Shown here: one piece after another, positions 17,639-26,136 of the stretch
How positions within the stretch are numbered: position 1 is the stretch's first letter
Layout of the letters: each line of letters begins with the position of its first letter
Assembly (NCBI RefSeq): GCF_026104355.1
Contig: NZ_CP110535.1
Location: 4,650,001 to 4,714,000 of the forward strand
Direction: 5' to 3'
DNA from: Halomonas sp. BDJS001
GTDB taxonomy: Bacteria; Pseudomonadota; Gammaproteobacteria; Pseudomonadales; Halomonadaceae
Length of the DNA: 64,000 nucleotides
The notes under the pieces: model-generated
Seen by the model: the letters and a program-made list of their open reading frames with translations, nothing else
Told to the model about the DNA's origin: nothing
Databases searched by the model: none
Made by a program: the position numbers and the translations under genes

Positions 17639-17983
17639 ATGTTCATATCGCTCTTATCAACAAAAAAGATCGCTTCTGATAGTTGGATGTCGCTTGATAA
17701 TAAGGGGCTCATTGACTGTCAATGGTTTTCTTTTTGGCTATGCCTATTTTTAACTGCCTTGTTAACCATTTTCCTTGTGCTATTTGGGTTAGAGATCATC
17801 GAAATCATTATCGCTACTTTCAGCATGGGGATCAGCAGTACCTCTCAACTATTAAGGTTAAGCAGTGCAAGAACCGCTATGTGTCACCTCCTTCATCCTG
17901 AAGAGCGCGAGGTTTTAGATACGCTGGACGCGATAGGTATGGCAGGCGTGGGGACTTTGGTTGTTTTATATCTTTTAGCCTAA
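17639..17983 (+). CDS. Unrecognised small membrane protein
   Basis: 114 residues, not recognised. It has a polar N terminus of about 27 residues, a hydrophobic stretch at about 28-62 that could form one or two spans, a basic/polar segment (RLSSARTAMCHLLHPEEREVLDTL) and a short hydrophobic C-terminal span ending LYLLA. It has only a weak ribosome site (CCGGA), and a later Met at residue 17 is possible. Single gene between the glycosyltransferase and glutaredoxin genes. It could be a real lineage-specific protein; the coding call is moderate. Confidence 0.5.
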   Translation: MFISLLSTKKIASDSWMSLDNKGLIDCQWFSFWLCLFLTALLTIFLVLFGLEIIEIIIATFSMGISSTSQLLRLSSARTAMCHLLHPEEREVLDTLDAIGMAGVGTLVVLYLLA

Positions 17984-18105
17984 TCGCTCGTTGCGAAGGC
18001 CACTACCTGATTTATTCGGCGATGGAAAATATACCAACACTTGACCTATAGGCGACCCCAGGTACTACGCTGTTAGCCTTGATAAGGCAAAAAAGGGAGG
18101 TTGCC

Positions 18106-18861
18106 ATGGCATCATCAACACACCAAAGCGCGCGGGTTTACCGGATGAAAACCGCCGAGCATCTGTGCCCGTTTGGCCTGAAGACGGTTGATCTACTCAA
18201 ACGCAAGGGCTTTACGGTCGACGACCACACCTTAACGTCCCGCGATGAGATCGACGCGTTCAAACAACAGGAAAACGTCGACACGACGCCCCAGGTGTAC
18301 ATCGGTGATCAACGCATCGGCGGCTATGAAGCGTTGCGTGAGCATCTGGGAATGAGCGTTCCCAATGCAAAAGAGACCACTTACCGGCCGGTGATCGCCA
18401 TTTTTGCTACTGCGCTGCTGATCGGTTTGGCAATTAGTTGGGCGTCCCAGGGCACACTGTTTACTGCACGCATGCCGGAGTATGCCGTTGCTACAGCCAT
18501 GGTGCTGCTCGGCCTGCAAAAACTGCAGGATGTCGAAAGCTTCAGCAATATGTTTTTGAATTACGACCTGTTAGCTCAACGCTACGTGCCCTACAGCTAT
18601 TTTTATCCCTACGCCGAGACGCTTGCAGGTATTTTAATGCTGGCCGGGGCGTTGATTTGGCTGGCCGCGCCGCTGGCGCTGTTTGTCGGTACAGTGGGGG
18701 CGGTCTCGGTGTTTAAAGCCGTGTACATCGACAAACGTGAGCTTAAGTGCGCCTGCGTCGGCGGTAACAGCAATGTGCCGTTGGGGTTCGTATCGCTGAC
18801 CGAAAACCTGGTCATGATTGCCATGGGGCTGTGGATGCCACTGCGAATGTTGTTGTCATAA
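18106..18861 (+). CDS. Glutaredoxin/MauE-DoxX fusion membrane protein
   Basis: 251 residues. Residues about 8-85 form a glutaredoxin domain with the active-site motif CPFG (one redox cysteine) and the TTPQVYIG cis-proline region. Residues about 95-251 carry four hydrophobic spans of the MauE/DoxX type and a CACVGG motif near residue 215, which may be a second redox pair. MauE proteins assist disulfide formation in the periplasm. The start is placed at ATG 18106 because GGGAGG lies 6 nt before it. Target proteins are unknown; nothing else in the window needs methylamine dehydrogenase. Confidence 0.83.
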   Translation: MASSTHQSARVYRMKTAEHLCPFGLKTVDLLKRKGFTVDDHTLTSRDEIDAFKQQENVDTTPQVYIGDQRIGGYEALREHLGMSVPNAKETTYRPVIAIFATALLIGLAISWASQGTLFTARMPEYAVATAMVLLGLQKLQDVESFSNMFLNYDLLAQRYVPYSYFYPYAETLAGILMLAGALIWLAAPLALFVGTVGAVSVFKAVYIDKRELKCACVGGNSNVPLGFVSLTENLVMIAMGLWMPLRMLLS

Positions 18862-18911
18862 ATGTAGCAAATGGGCAGAGCAACGCGTGGCATAAGAAAG
18901 GCTTAGGGTTG

Positions 18912-18944
18912 TGCCGAGGGTTCAAATGCTTTCGACCCTCGGCA
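18912..18944. terminator. Bidirectional hairpin between convergent genes
   Basis: TGCCGAGGGT, 13-nt loop, ACCCTCGGCA: a perfect 10-bp stem between the glutaredoxin-MauE gene and the end of the molybdenum hydroxylase operon. No T run follows, so termination is inferred from stem strength and place. Confidence 0.5.
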
Positions 18945-18978
18945 TAGAGCTCAGGCTAGCCGCCACATCCCCGAGGTT

Positions 18979-21162
18979 TTACGCTGCGGGTAACTGCGCA
19001 ATTACTCGATCCAGCGTCATTGGGTATTCGCGCACCCGAACACCAGTAGCATTGTAGATTGCATTGGCAATCGCGGCGGCTACACCACAGATACCCAGTT
19101 CACCCACCCCTTTTGCTTTTAGGGGCGATGAAGCAGCATCGGTGGTATCTAAAAAGATGACCTCCTGCTCGGGAATATCCGCATGCACCGCCACTTCGTA
19201 GCCTGCCAGGTCGTGGTTGACGAAGAAGCCGCGCTCAGTATCCACACTCATGCCCTCGGTCAAGGCAGCCCCCACGCCCATGGTCATACCGCCAAGCACC
19301 TGACTGCGCGCCGTAATAGGGTTGAGAATGCGTCCTGCATCACACACGGCCAGCATGCGCCGCACGCGGGTTTCACCGGTATAGGCATGCACAGCCACCT
19401 CAACAAAGTGCGCTGCGAAAGTGCCAATCTCCAGTTTGTCCTTGAAGTCACCAAAGTTGATCGAGTCTTCAGCCACAACCTCTTCGCCATCGGCCACGTC
19501 GGCCAGCGCCAGATCTATCTGTCCGGCGACAATGCGGCCATTTTCAAACCGTGCCTCGTCAACGTTTAGGCGCTTGGCGATCTGCGCCTGAAGCGCTACA
19601 CAGGCGGCGTAAACGCCAGCGGTGGAGCTCGCTGCTCCAAACTGCCCGCCGGATCCGGAGGAGATCGGGTAGGCGCTATTGCCCAGGCGCACCTCTACGT
19701 CCTGCATCTCCATGCCCATGGTTTCTGCGGCTGTCTGGGTCAGGATGGTGTAGGAACCGGTACCGATATCGGTCATATCGGTTTCCACGATCAGGCGCCC
19801 CTTCTGCAAACGCACCCGTGCGCCCGAAGCCAGGGTGGGCGCGCCGCGATAAGCACCGGCCATACCGTGGCCAATCAGCCATTGGCCTTCGCGCCGGCCG
19901 CCCGGCTTAAGGTTACGTTCAGCCCAGCCAAAAGTGTCGGCGCCCTTGCGCAAGCACTCCACAAAGTGGCGTTCGCTGAAGGGCTTCGATGGCTCTTCGG
20001 GATTGACCTGGGTGTCGTTGAGAATCCTAAATTCCACCGGATCCATGCCAAGCTTCTCCGCCATCTCGTCCATGGCGACCTCAAGCACCGCCAGCCCCGA
20101 GGCTTCCCCCGGGGCACGCATATCCGCCGATTCAGGAAGGCCCATATCAATAGGGTGGTGCGCCACGCGACGGTTTTCGCCCGCGTAGAAGCAGCGGGTC
20201 TGATTAACCGCATCTTCACCGCTGCCGCCGGGCAGCGTATGGGAAATGGCGGCGTGATCGAAAGCGGTGATTTTGCCATCTAAACCCGCCGCGATACGCA
20301 GACGCTGAATAGTGCCGGAGCGGTGGGTGGCGTTGTTGAAGATCATCGGGCGCGGCAAGGCCACCTTGACCGGCTGGCCGGTCTCCCGCGATCCAAGTGC
20401 CGCCAGCACCGCATCGGCGCGCAGCCATAGCTTGCCGCCAAAGCCGCCGCCCACGTAAGGGCTTTCCAGGCGGATCCTATCAGCGTCGATCTCGAAGGTG
20501 GTAGCGAGCGCCTGGCGCGTCCATTCGATCATCTGATTCGATGTCCATACCGTCATCTGACCGCCATCCGACCAGTCCACGATAGAAGCGTGGGGCTCCA
20601 TCATGGCGTGGCTTTGCGAAGCAGTGCGGTAGGTTTCGTCCAGCGTCACCGGTGCGGCATCAATCGCCGCCTCCACATCGCCTACATTGGCGGCTGGTTC
20701 GCCGGTGTTCTGCAAGCGTGCCCAGGCATCTTCAAGATCGAACACGCCCGGCGTCTCTTCGTAGCGCACCTTGATCAAGGACGCCGCACCACGCGCCTGC
20801 TCCAGGGTATCGGCGACCACTACAGCAATCGCTTGGTGGTAGTGCTCAACGGTGGCGCCGCCGAACAGATGGGCCACATTGCTGTCGGCACGCGCCAGCG
20901 GCTCAAACTCTAGAGTGGTGATAACGGCGGCTACGCCGGGTGCGGCGCGGGCGGCCGAGGCGTCTATATGGGTGATTTTTCCCCGGGCAATCGTTGCGCC
21001 CAAGGGAAAGCCCACCAATGAGTTGACCACCACGTCATGCCGCTCGTAAGCGTAGGGGGCGCGGCCGGTTACCTTAAGGAGCCCGTCGATTCGCACATGC
21101 GGCTTGCCGATAATACGGGCACGGTCAAACAGGTTATCTTCCGTTGATTGATTAAAATCCAT
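18979..21162 (-). CDS. Molybdenum hydroxylase large subunit, PaoC-like
   Basis: 727 residues of the xanthine dehydrogenase/aldehyde oxidase molybdopterin-binding family, close in layout to E. coli PaoC (YagR). Visible motifs include GKPHVRIDGLLKVTGRAPY at the N terminus, GGGFGGKLW, SSGSGGQFGAASSTAG and the C-terminal AKGVGELGICG, whose Glu is the catalytic base. It oxidises aldehydes or purine-like substrates with water as oxygen donor. Third gene of a three-gene operon with FAD and 2Fe-2S subunits, 3 nt after the FAD subunit gene. The substrate is inferred from PaoABC to be aromatic aldehydes. Confidence 0.9.
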   Translation of the reverse strand: MDFNQSTEDNLFDRARIIGKPHVRIDGLLKVTGRAPYAYERHDVVVNSLVGFPLGATIARGKITHIDASAARAAPGVAAVITTLEFEPLARADSNVAHLFGGATVEHYHQAIAVVVADTLEQARGAASLIKVRYEETPGVFDLEDAWARLQNTGEPAANVGDVEAAIDAAPVTLDETYRTASQSHAMMEPHASIVDWSDGGQMTVWTSNQMIEWTRQALATTFEIDADRIRLESPYVGGGFGGKLWLRADAVLAALGSRETGQPVKVALPRPMIFNNATHRSGTIQRLRIAAGLDGKITAFDHAAISHTLPGGSGEDAVNQTRCFYAGENRRVAHHPIDMGLPESADMRAPGEASGLAVLEVAMDEMAEKLGMDPVEFRILNDTQVNPEEPSKPFSERHFVECLRKGADTFGWAERNLKPGGRREGQWLIGHGMAGAYRGAPTLASGARVRLQKGRLIVETDMTDIGTGSYTILTQTAAETMGMEMQDVEVRLGNSAYPISSGSGGQFGAASSTAGVYAACVALQAQIAKRLNVDEARFENGRIVAGQIDLALADVADGEEVVAEDSINFGDFKDKLEIGTFAAHFVEVAVHAYTGETRVRRMLAVCDAGRILNPITARSQVLGGMTMGVGAALTEGMSVDTERGFFVNHDLAGYEVAVHADIPEQEVIFLDTTDAASSPLKAKGVGELGICGVAAAIANAIYNATGVRVREYPMTLDRVIAQLPAA

Positions 21163-21165
21163 GGG

Positions 21166-22116
21166 TTACTCCTGAGCCAGCAGCGCGGCGAGCGTGCGCT
21201 CTGCGAGGGTAAGCTTGTAGGCATTCTCATGCGTTGGACGAGCGCCATCCAGTAAGCGGGCCATGACGGCAGAGGCGCCCTGCGGTAACAGCGCATCGGC
21301 TTCAGCACGGCGCCAAGGCTTGGGCGCCACGCCACCTAGTGCCACACGTCCGGTGCCATCGGGGGCTTTAATCAGCGCAACGGATACCAGCGCAAAGGCG
21401 TAAGAGGCCCGATCGCGCACTTTGTAGTAGGCATGGCGGCCCTCAACGGGGGGCGGCAACCGCACGGCGGTAACCATTTCGCCGGCTTGCAGCGCGTTCT
21501 CTATCTCCGGGGTATCGCCGGGCAGCTGGTAGAACTCATCCAGCGTCAGGCGGCGCGTTTCCCCCGATGAGGTCACGGTTTCCACTTCGGCATCCAGCAC
21601 GCGCAGGGCCACGGCCATGTCTGAAGGGTGCGTGGCGATACACGCTTCTGATGTGCCGATAACACCCAGTTGACGCGACGTTGCGCCATCACCCAGTGCT
21701 GCACAGCCTGCCCCAGGCGAACGTTTGTTGCAGGGCATCCCGGTGTCATAAAAATAGGGGCAGCGCGTGCGCTGTAAAAGGTTGCCGCCGGTCGTGGCTT
21801 TATTGCGCAGCTGGCCCGATGCGCCCGAGACAAGTGCCCGGCTCAACACCGCGTAGTCCTTGCGGATCCGGGCATCCGCCGAGAGCGCGGCATTGCTGAC
21901 AAGCGCACCAATCCGCAGGCCGCCCTCATCTGTCGGGGTAATATCGTCAAGGCCCGTGCCCGATACGTCGATCAGATGCTCGGGGATTTCGATCTCATGC
22001 TTCATCAAGTCCAGCAGGTTAGTGCCGCCCGCAATAAACTTGGCGCCGGGCACTTCCGCCGCACGCACTGCCGCCTGGGCCGGGTCGCTGACGCGTTCAT
22101 AAGAAAAAGCTTTCAT
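21166..22116 (-). CDS. Molybdenum hydroxylase FAD subunit, PaoB-like
   Basis: 316 residues of the CoxM/YagS family that binds FAD and passes electrons. KFIAGGTNLLDLMKHEIE is the FAD-binding segment. The cysteine pattern RTRCPYF...PCNKRSPGAGC (three cysteines of a probable 4Fe-4S site) is the extra cluster known from PaoB and 4-hydroxybenzoyl-CoA reductase beta. It overlaps the 2Fe-2S subunit gene by 4 nt and is followed by the large subunit gene, so translation is coupled. The presence of the cysteine set argues for PaoABC-like rather than generic xanthine dehydrogenase. Confidence 0.88.
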   Translation of the reverse strand: MKAFSYERVSDPAQAAVRAAEVPGAKFIAGGTNLLDLMKHEIEIPEHLIDVSGTGLDDITPTDEGGLRIGALVSNAALSADARIRKDYAVLSRALVSGASGQLRNKATTGGNLLQRTRCPYFYDTGMPCNKRSPGAGCAALGDGATSRQLGVIGTSEACIATHPSDMAVALRVLDAEVETVTSSGETRRLTLDEFYQLPGDTPEIENALQAGEMVTAVRLPPPVEGRHAYYKVRDRASYAFALVSVALIKAPDGTGRVALGGVAPKPWRRAEADALLPQGASAVMARLLDGARPTHENAYKLTLAERTLAALLAQE

Positions 22117-22673
22117 GAGCGCCCCTCCGCCACCTGGTTAATAGCCTTGAGAATGTTGGCGTAGGCACCACAGCGGCAAAGGTTGCCCGACATCCGCTCA
22201 CGGATTTCCGCATCGCTTATCTCGATAGGCGCATTCAGATCGTTGGTAACGTGGCTTGGCAGCCCCGCCTGGATCTCGTCAAGCACTGCCTTGGCCGAGC
22301 AGATTTGCCCCGGCGTGCAGTAGCCGCACTGGAAAGCGTCATGAGCGACAAAGGCTTGCTGCATGGGATCAAGATGGTCGACCTCTCCCACCCCTTCGAT
22401 AGTCGCAATATCATCGCCTTCATGCATCACCGCAAGAGACAAGCAGGCGTTGATGCGCTCGCCGTTCACCAGCACCGTGCAGGCACCACATTGACCGTGG
22501 TCACAGCCTTTCTTGGAGCCTGTAAGTTGCAGGTGCTCACGCAGGGCATCCAAAAGCGTTGTGCGGTTATCCAGCGTTAACGGATGGTGTTCACCATTGA
22601 CGGTCAGTGAAAAGGTGCTGCTATTAGAGTTCACGGTCTTGGGGTGTCTTTCGACGTTATTAGAGGAGTTCAT
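22113..22673 (-). CDS. Molybdenum hydroxylase 2Fe-2S subunit, PaoA-like
   Basis: 186 residues. Two cluster sets are visible: plant-type GCDHGQCGACTVLVNG and the C-terminal QCGYCTPGQI with GNLCRCGAY. Together they carry two 2Fe-2S clusters linking FAD to the molybdenum centre. E. coli PaoA has a Tat signal that takes the complex to the periplasm; here the N terminus (MNSSNNVERHPKTVNSN) has no twin arginine or hydrophobic stretch, so the enzyme is probably cytoplasmic. First gene of the operon. A 343-bp gap upstream leads to the MocA-like gene. Confidence 0.9.
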   Translation of the reverse strand: MNSSNNVERHPKTVNSNSSTFSLTVNGEHHPLTLDNRTTLLDALREHLQLTGSKKGCDHGQCGACTVLVNGERINACLSLAVMHEGDDIATIEGVGEVDHLDPMQQAFVAHDAFQCGYCTPGQICSAKAVLDEIQAGLPSHVTNDLNAPIEISDAEIRERMSGNLCRCGAYANILKAINQVAEGRS

Positions 22674-22844
22674 TGCTATATGCCTTCCTTGCGCGTTGCT
22701 ATCGCTTATTTAGTGCGGTAAGACCTTTAGCATAGTCACGATTACCCCAAGCAGCCCAAATCTCTGACCAAACCCAGTAAAACAAAGCCTCTAGATGCGT
22801 CAGGTGCGCTACGCTATGACAAGCCTATCCACGCAAGAGAGGCA

Positions 22845-23027
22845 ATGTATGTCGCTTGCTTACTACTGGAATCGTGTGAAATGCAGCATTTGGAGTTGCA
22901 GGTTAAGCGCCTGCCCGCGTTTTACCTAGCCGTGATGGAATCAACATGCACCTCTGCGGAAATTGCCCTCTCGATCATGGCGGGTAGCATACGGGTGCAG
23001 CACGGAACAGCACTCCATGAGTGCTAG
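22845..23027 (+). other. Doubtful 60-residue reading frame before the MocA-like gene
   Basis: It begins MYVACLLLESC with an AGAGG site 6 nt upstream and runs through LELQVKRLPAFYLAVMES, faintly like the opening of GyrI-like effector domains, then loses similarity. It ends 8 nt into the MocA-like gene, so it could be a coupled leader gene or a remnant. The rest of 22674-23016 shows no other feature. Confidence 0.25.
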
Positions 23028-23613
23028 TCATGTTGTCGCTTTGGTGATGGCGGCGGGCTACTCGCGCCGATTTGGTGAGGATGACAAGCGCTGCGCCCCC
23101 TTAGCCGACGGACGCTCGCTTTTGACAGCCTGTGTCGCGAATGCCGAACAAGCCTTTCCTCTGCTGCGCGTGGCGATACGCGAAGAGGATGAGGCAACGC
23201 TGCTAGGCCTTGCAGACAACACGCCCCTGATCCGTCTTCACCAGGCGCATCTTGGGTTGGGGGCCAGTCTCGCCGAGGCGGTGAGCGCCCTTAGCCACGA
23301 CGCCCGCCTTAACAGCGTCGAGGCAGTAGCTATTTTATTAGCCGATATGCCCTGGATTCAGCAAGGCACATTGGGGGCATTACAGCGGCTAGCCACGCGC
23401 GACACCATCGTAAGGCCCAGCTTCAAGGGCCAACCAGGTCATCCGGTTATTTTCGGTCGCGTACTCTGGCCAGCCCTTCAAGTATTAAGCGGCGATGACG
23501 GTGCCAAAGGCGTTATTCAACGCCACACGGCGCAGTACCGGGAGTATGCCGTCCAGGACGAGGGCATACTTAGCGATATCGACGCGCCAGAGGACAATAG
23601 TGTGCGCCGATAA
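23017..23613 (+). CDS. MobA-like NTP transferase, probable MocA (molybdenum cofactor cytidylyltransferase)
   Basis: 198 residues. LVMAAGYSRRFGEDDKR is the nucleotide-binding loop of MobA-type nucleotidyltransferases, VAILLADMPWI holds the metal-binding Asp, and GQPGHPVIF is typical of the MocA/YgfJ branch. MocA makes the cytosine dinucleotide form of the molybdenum cofactor used by xanthine-dehydrogenase-family enzymes, which fits its place opposite the PaoABC-like operon. The ATG 23017 start is set by the conserved N terminus; 18 upstream codons are open but lack a ribosome site. No XdhC/PaoD-type insertion chaperone lies nearby. Confidence 0.83.
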   Translation: MSASHVVALVMAAGYSRRFGEDDKRCAPLADGRSLLTACVANAEQAFPLLRVAIREEDEATLLGLADNTPLIRLHQAHLGLGASLAEAVSALSHDARLNSVEAVAILLADMPWIQQGTLGALQRLATRDTIVRPSFKGQPGHPVIFGRVLWPALQVLSGDDGAKGVIQRHTAQYREYAVQDEGILSDIDAPEDNSVRR

Positions 23614-23671
23614 CAAGCGCACTCAATAAACCTTAAGCATTAACGCCTGCAACAAGGTGGAAACGCTCACC

Positions 23672-24049
23672 TTAGCGTGCTTTCACAACCACCACCCCAA
23701 GCGCCAGCCAGCCTGCCATCAGTAGCAGTCCGCCAATGGGCGTCACAATACCCAGACTTAGCCCCGCCAGTGCCATTAAATAGAGCGAGCCTGAAAAGCA
23801 CGCCATGCCTAGCGCCCACAGCGCCAGCACCCAGCGCTGCCCGGCAAGCGGCTGAACCTGACGCCATACCAGCACGATCATGATGGCAAGCGTGTGCCAG
23901 GCCTGATAGCGCACGCCGGTTTCAACCGCACTCACCATCGCTTCTGTGGTGCGCGCCGCCAAGCCATGGGCGGCATAGGCACCTAACATTACCAGCATCG
24001 CGCCCGATAACGCCGCGATGCACCACCACACTTTATCTGTTCGTTGCAC
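23672..24049 (-). CDS. DUF423 family inner-membrane protein
   Basis: 125 residues, almost wholly hydrophobic, with four predicted spans. The ALSGAMLVMLGAYAAHGL start, TGVRYQAWHTLA and the C-terminal TPIGGLLLMAGWLAL are the fixed features of DUF423 (YgdD, about 130 residues). The function of the family is unknown. It is a single gene, divergent from thiS, with the start codon 136 bp from the thiS start. Confidence 0.88.
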   Translation of the reverse strand: MQRTDKVWWCIAALSGAMLVMLGAYAAHGLAARTTEAMVSAVETGVRYQAWHTLAIMIVLVWRQVQPLAGQRWVLALWALGMACFSGSLYLMALAGLSLGIVTPIGGLLLMAGWLALGVVVVKAR

Positions 24050-24185
24050 GCTACTCTCCTACGCCTATTGCGGTTGGCATCCATCACACTATTGCTGCTA
24101 CGGCTTACCTTGCGCGGCGCGAAACCGCTACAATAGAGAATACCTTAGAGCACGAACTGCCACGACGAATGAGACACGCCTATTT

Positions 24186-24392
24186 ATGTCTATCCAGATA
24201 CGTCTAAACGGTGAACCCCATACGCTGTCCACCGGCCTTACCGCCGCCGACTTAGTTGAACAGCTGGGCCTGAGTGGTCGTCGTATCGCCGTCGAAATTA
24301 ACGAAGAGATCGTCCCCCGCAGCCAACACGCCGACACCCAGCTGGTCGATGGCGACCACGTTGAAGTTGTCCACGCGATTGGCGGCGGCTAG
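24186..24392 (+). CDS. thiS: Sulfur carrier protein ThiS
   Basis: 68 residues of ubiquitin-like fold ending in the Gly-Gly tail (VVHAIGGG) that is adenylated and then thiocarboxylated to supply sulfur for the thiazole ring of thiamine. VEINEEIVPRSQ is the typical ThiS centre. The start is set by family length and homology; the reading frame is open further upstream. It is followed 10 nt later by thiG. No TPP riboswitch signature was seen upstream. Confidence 0.93.
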   Translation: MSIQIRLNGEPHTLSTGLTAADLVEQLGLSGRRIAVEINEEIVPRSQHADTQLVDGDHVEVVHAIGGG

Positions 24393-24402
24393 AGGAAACA
24401 CA

Positions 24403-25212
24403 ATGACCCAACTAACTGATACACCGCTAGCCGATGCCCCACTAACCATTGCTGGGCGCGATTTTCACTCGCGCCTGCTGGTGGGCACAGGCAAGTACAA
24501 AGACTTTACCGAAACCGGTGCCGCCATTGCCCAAAGCGGCGCTGAAATCGTCACCTTTGCCGTACGCCGTACCAACTTAGGTCAGAACGCCGAGGCGCCC
24601 AACCTGCTCGACGTTATTTCGCCCGATCGCTACACCCTGCTGCCCAATACCGCCGGTTGCTACACCGCCAAAGACGCCGTGCGCACCTGCCGCCTGGCCC
24701 GCGAGCTGCTCGACGGTCACAACCTGGTCAAGCTGGAAGTGCTCGGCGACGATCACACGCTTTATCCCAACGTGGTCGAGACGCTAAAAGCCGCTGAAAC
24801 GCTGCTTGCTGATGGCTTTGACGTCATGGTGTACACCAGCGACGACCCTATTGTGGCACGCGAACTTGAAGCCATGGGCTGCTGCGCCATCATGCCGCTG
24901 GGCTCACTGATTGGCTCGGGCCACGGCATTCAGAACCCACACAACGTGCGCTTGATTGTTGAACAGAGCAGCGTACCGGTACTGGTGGATGCGGGCATTG
25001 GCACCGCATCGGATGCTGCCATGGCGATGGAGCTAGGCTGTGATGGCGTGCTGCTCAATACCGCCATTGCCCACGCCCGCGAGCCGCTACGCATGGCCAA
25101 CGCCATGAAGCTGGCCGTGGAAGCCGGCCGCGATGCGTTTTTAGCTGGCCGTATGCCGCGCCGCCAGTCCGCCGATCCTTCTTCACCTTTCGCTGACCGT
25201 ATTAACGGTTAA
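24403..25212 (+). CDS. thiG: Thiazole synthase ThiG
   Basis: 269 residues, TIM barrel. It joins 1-deoxyxylulose 5-phosphate, dehydroglycine and ThiS thiocarboxylate into the thiamine thiazole. SRLLVGTGKYKDF, the active-site Lys in NLVKLEVLGD, CCAIMPLGSLIGSGHGI and VPVLVDAGIGTASDAA are all conserved. AGAGGA lies upstream of ATG 24403; an earlier in-frame reading overlaps thiS and is not used. thiS-thiG-trmB is a tight plus-strand cluster, as in Pseudomonas. Confidence 0.96.
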   Translation: MTQLTDTPLADAPLTIAGRDFHSRLLVGTGKYKDFTETGAAIAQSGAEIVTFAVRRTNLGQNAEAPNLLDVISPDRYTLLPNTAGCYTAKDAVRTCRLARELLDGHNLVKLEVLGDDHTLYPNVVETLKAAETLLADGFDVMVYTSDDPIVARELEAMGCCAIMPLGSLIGSGHGIQNPHNVRLIVEQSSVPVLVDAGIGTASDAAMAMELGCDGVLLNTAIAHAREPLRMANAMKLAVEAGRDAFLAGRMPRRQSADPSSPFADRING

Positions 25213-25227
25213 TTGATTCGAGACCTC

Positions 25228-25998
25228 ATGACTGAACCCAACGATACCGTACCAGAAAGTCACAACGCGCCCGAAAGCAACGCCCCCACAGGCCCGGAAG
25301 GTACGGATGCACCGCTGCACCGCCGCGGCATTAAAAGCTACGTGATCCGCGCGGGGCGTATGACCCAGGCCCAGAACCGGGGTTTAGAAGACATCTGGCC
25401 GCGTTTTGGCCTGACCATCGCCGACGGTCGTCAAGACTTGGACGCCCTGTTTGGCCGTAAGGCACCGCGGGTCGTAGAAATCGGCTTTGGCATGGGCAAC
25501 TCGCTGATAGAACAGGCCGAGACTCACCCAGACACCGACTTTATCGGCATTGAAGTCCACGCCCCTGGCGTTGGCAAACTGCTCGATGAAGTCGATAAGC
25601 GTGGCCTTACCAACCTGCGCGTTTACCGCGAGGACGCCCTGGCAGTGCTGGAGCAGTGCCTGCCCGAATCCTCGCTCACCACGCTGCAGCTGTTCTTCCC
25701 CGACCCCTGGCCGAAGAAGAAGCACCATAAGCGGCGCATCGTACAGCCTGCCTTTGTTGAGCTAATCCGCACGCGCTTGATGCCCGGCGGCACTTTTCAT
25801 ATGGCCACCGACTGGGAAGCCTACGCGGAGTGGATGGCAGAAGTCATGGAAGCAGCGCCCGGTTATACCAATACCGCCAGTGCGGAAACCGCCCCCTATG
25901 TACCGCGCCCGGCGTTCCGCCCATTGACCAAGTTTGAAGCCCGCGGCGAAAAACTCGACCACGGTGTGTGGGATTTGATATACCGTCGGGAAGCGTAA
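25228..25998 (+). CDS. trmB: tRNA (guanine-N7-)-methyltransferase TrmB
   Basis: 256 residues. It methylates G46 in the variable loop of tRNA using S-adenosylmethionine. The SAM site EIGFGMGNSLIEQA, the FFPDPWPKKKHHKRR catalytic motif and the C-terminal RPLTKFEARGEKL are diagnostic. The N-terminal 35 residues are acidic and low-complexity. The ATG 25228 start is preferred to a TTG immediately after thiG. A strong hairpin follows the gene. Confidence 0.96.
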   Translation: MTEPNDTVPESHNAPESNAPTGPEGTDAPLHRRGIKSYVIRAGRMTQAQNRGLEDIWPRFGLTIADGRQDLDALFGRKAPRVVEIGFGMGNSLIEQAETHPDTDFIGIEVHAPGVGKLLDEVDKRGLTNLRVYREDALAVLEQCLPESSLTTLQLFFPDPWPKKKHHKRRIVQPAFVELIRTRLMPGGTFHMATDWEAYAEWMAEVMEAAPGYTNTASAETAPYVPRPAFRPLTKFEARGEKLDHGVWDLIYRREA

Positions 25999-26042
25999 AC
26001 GTTCTGCCAACTAAATTGACAGAGAGGGGTTATTGCAGTGTT

Positions 26043-26081
26043 AGACGCTACGGTCAGCATCAATGCTGAGCGGGCGTCTTT
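26043..26081 (+). terminator. Hairpin terminator after trmB
   Basis: AGACGC, TCAGCAT, ATGCTGA, GCGTCT form a two-part stem (outer 6 bp, inner 7 bp) followed by a short TTTC. It ends the thiS-thiG-trmB cluster. Confidence 0.6.
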
Positions 26082-26136
26082 CGCATTAACCGAAAATAGT
26101 TGTATCAGGACGACTATTAAGTTTAAGCATCTGCTT

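Noticed and set aside
24050..24185. TPP riboswitch upstream of thiS
   Set aside because: The conserved thi-box motifs are absent; thiD also lacks them.
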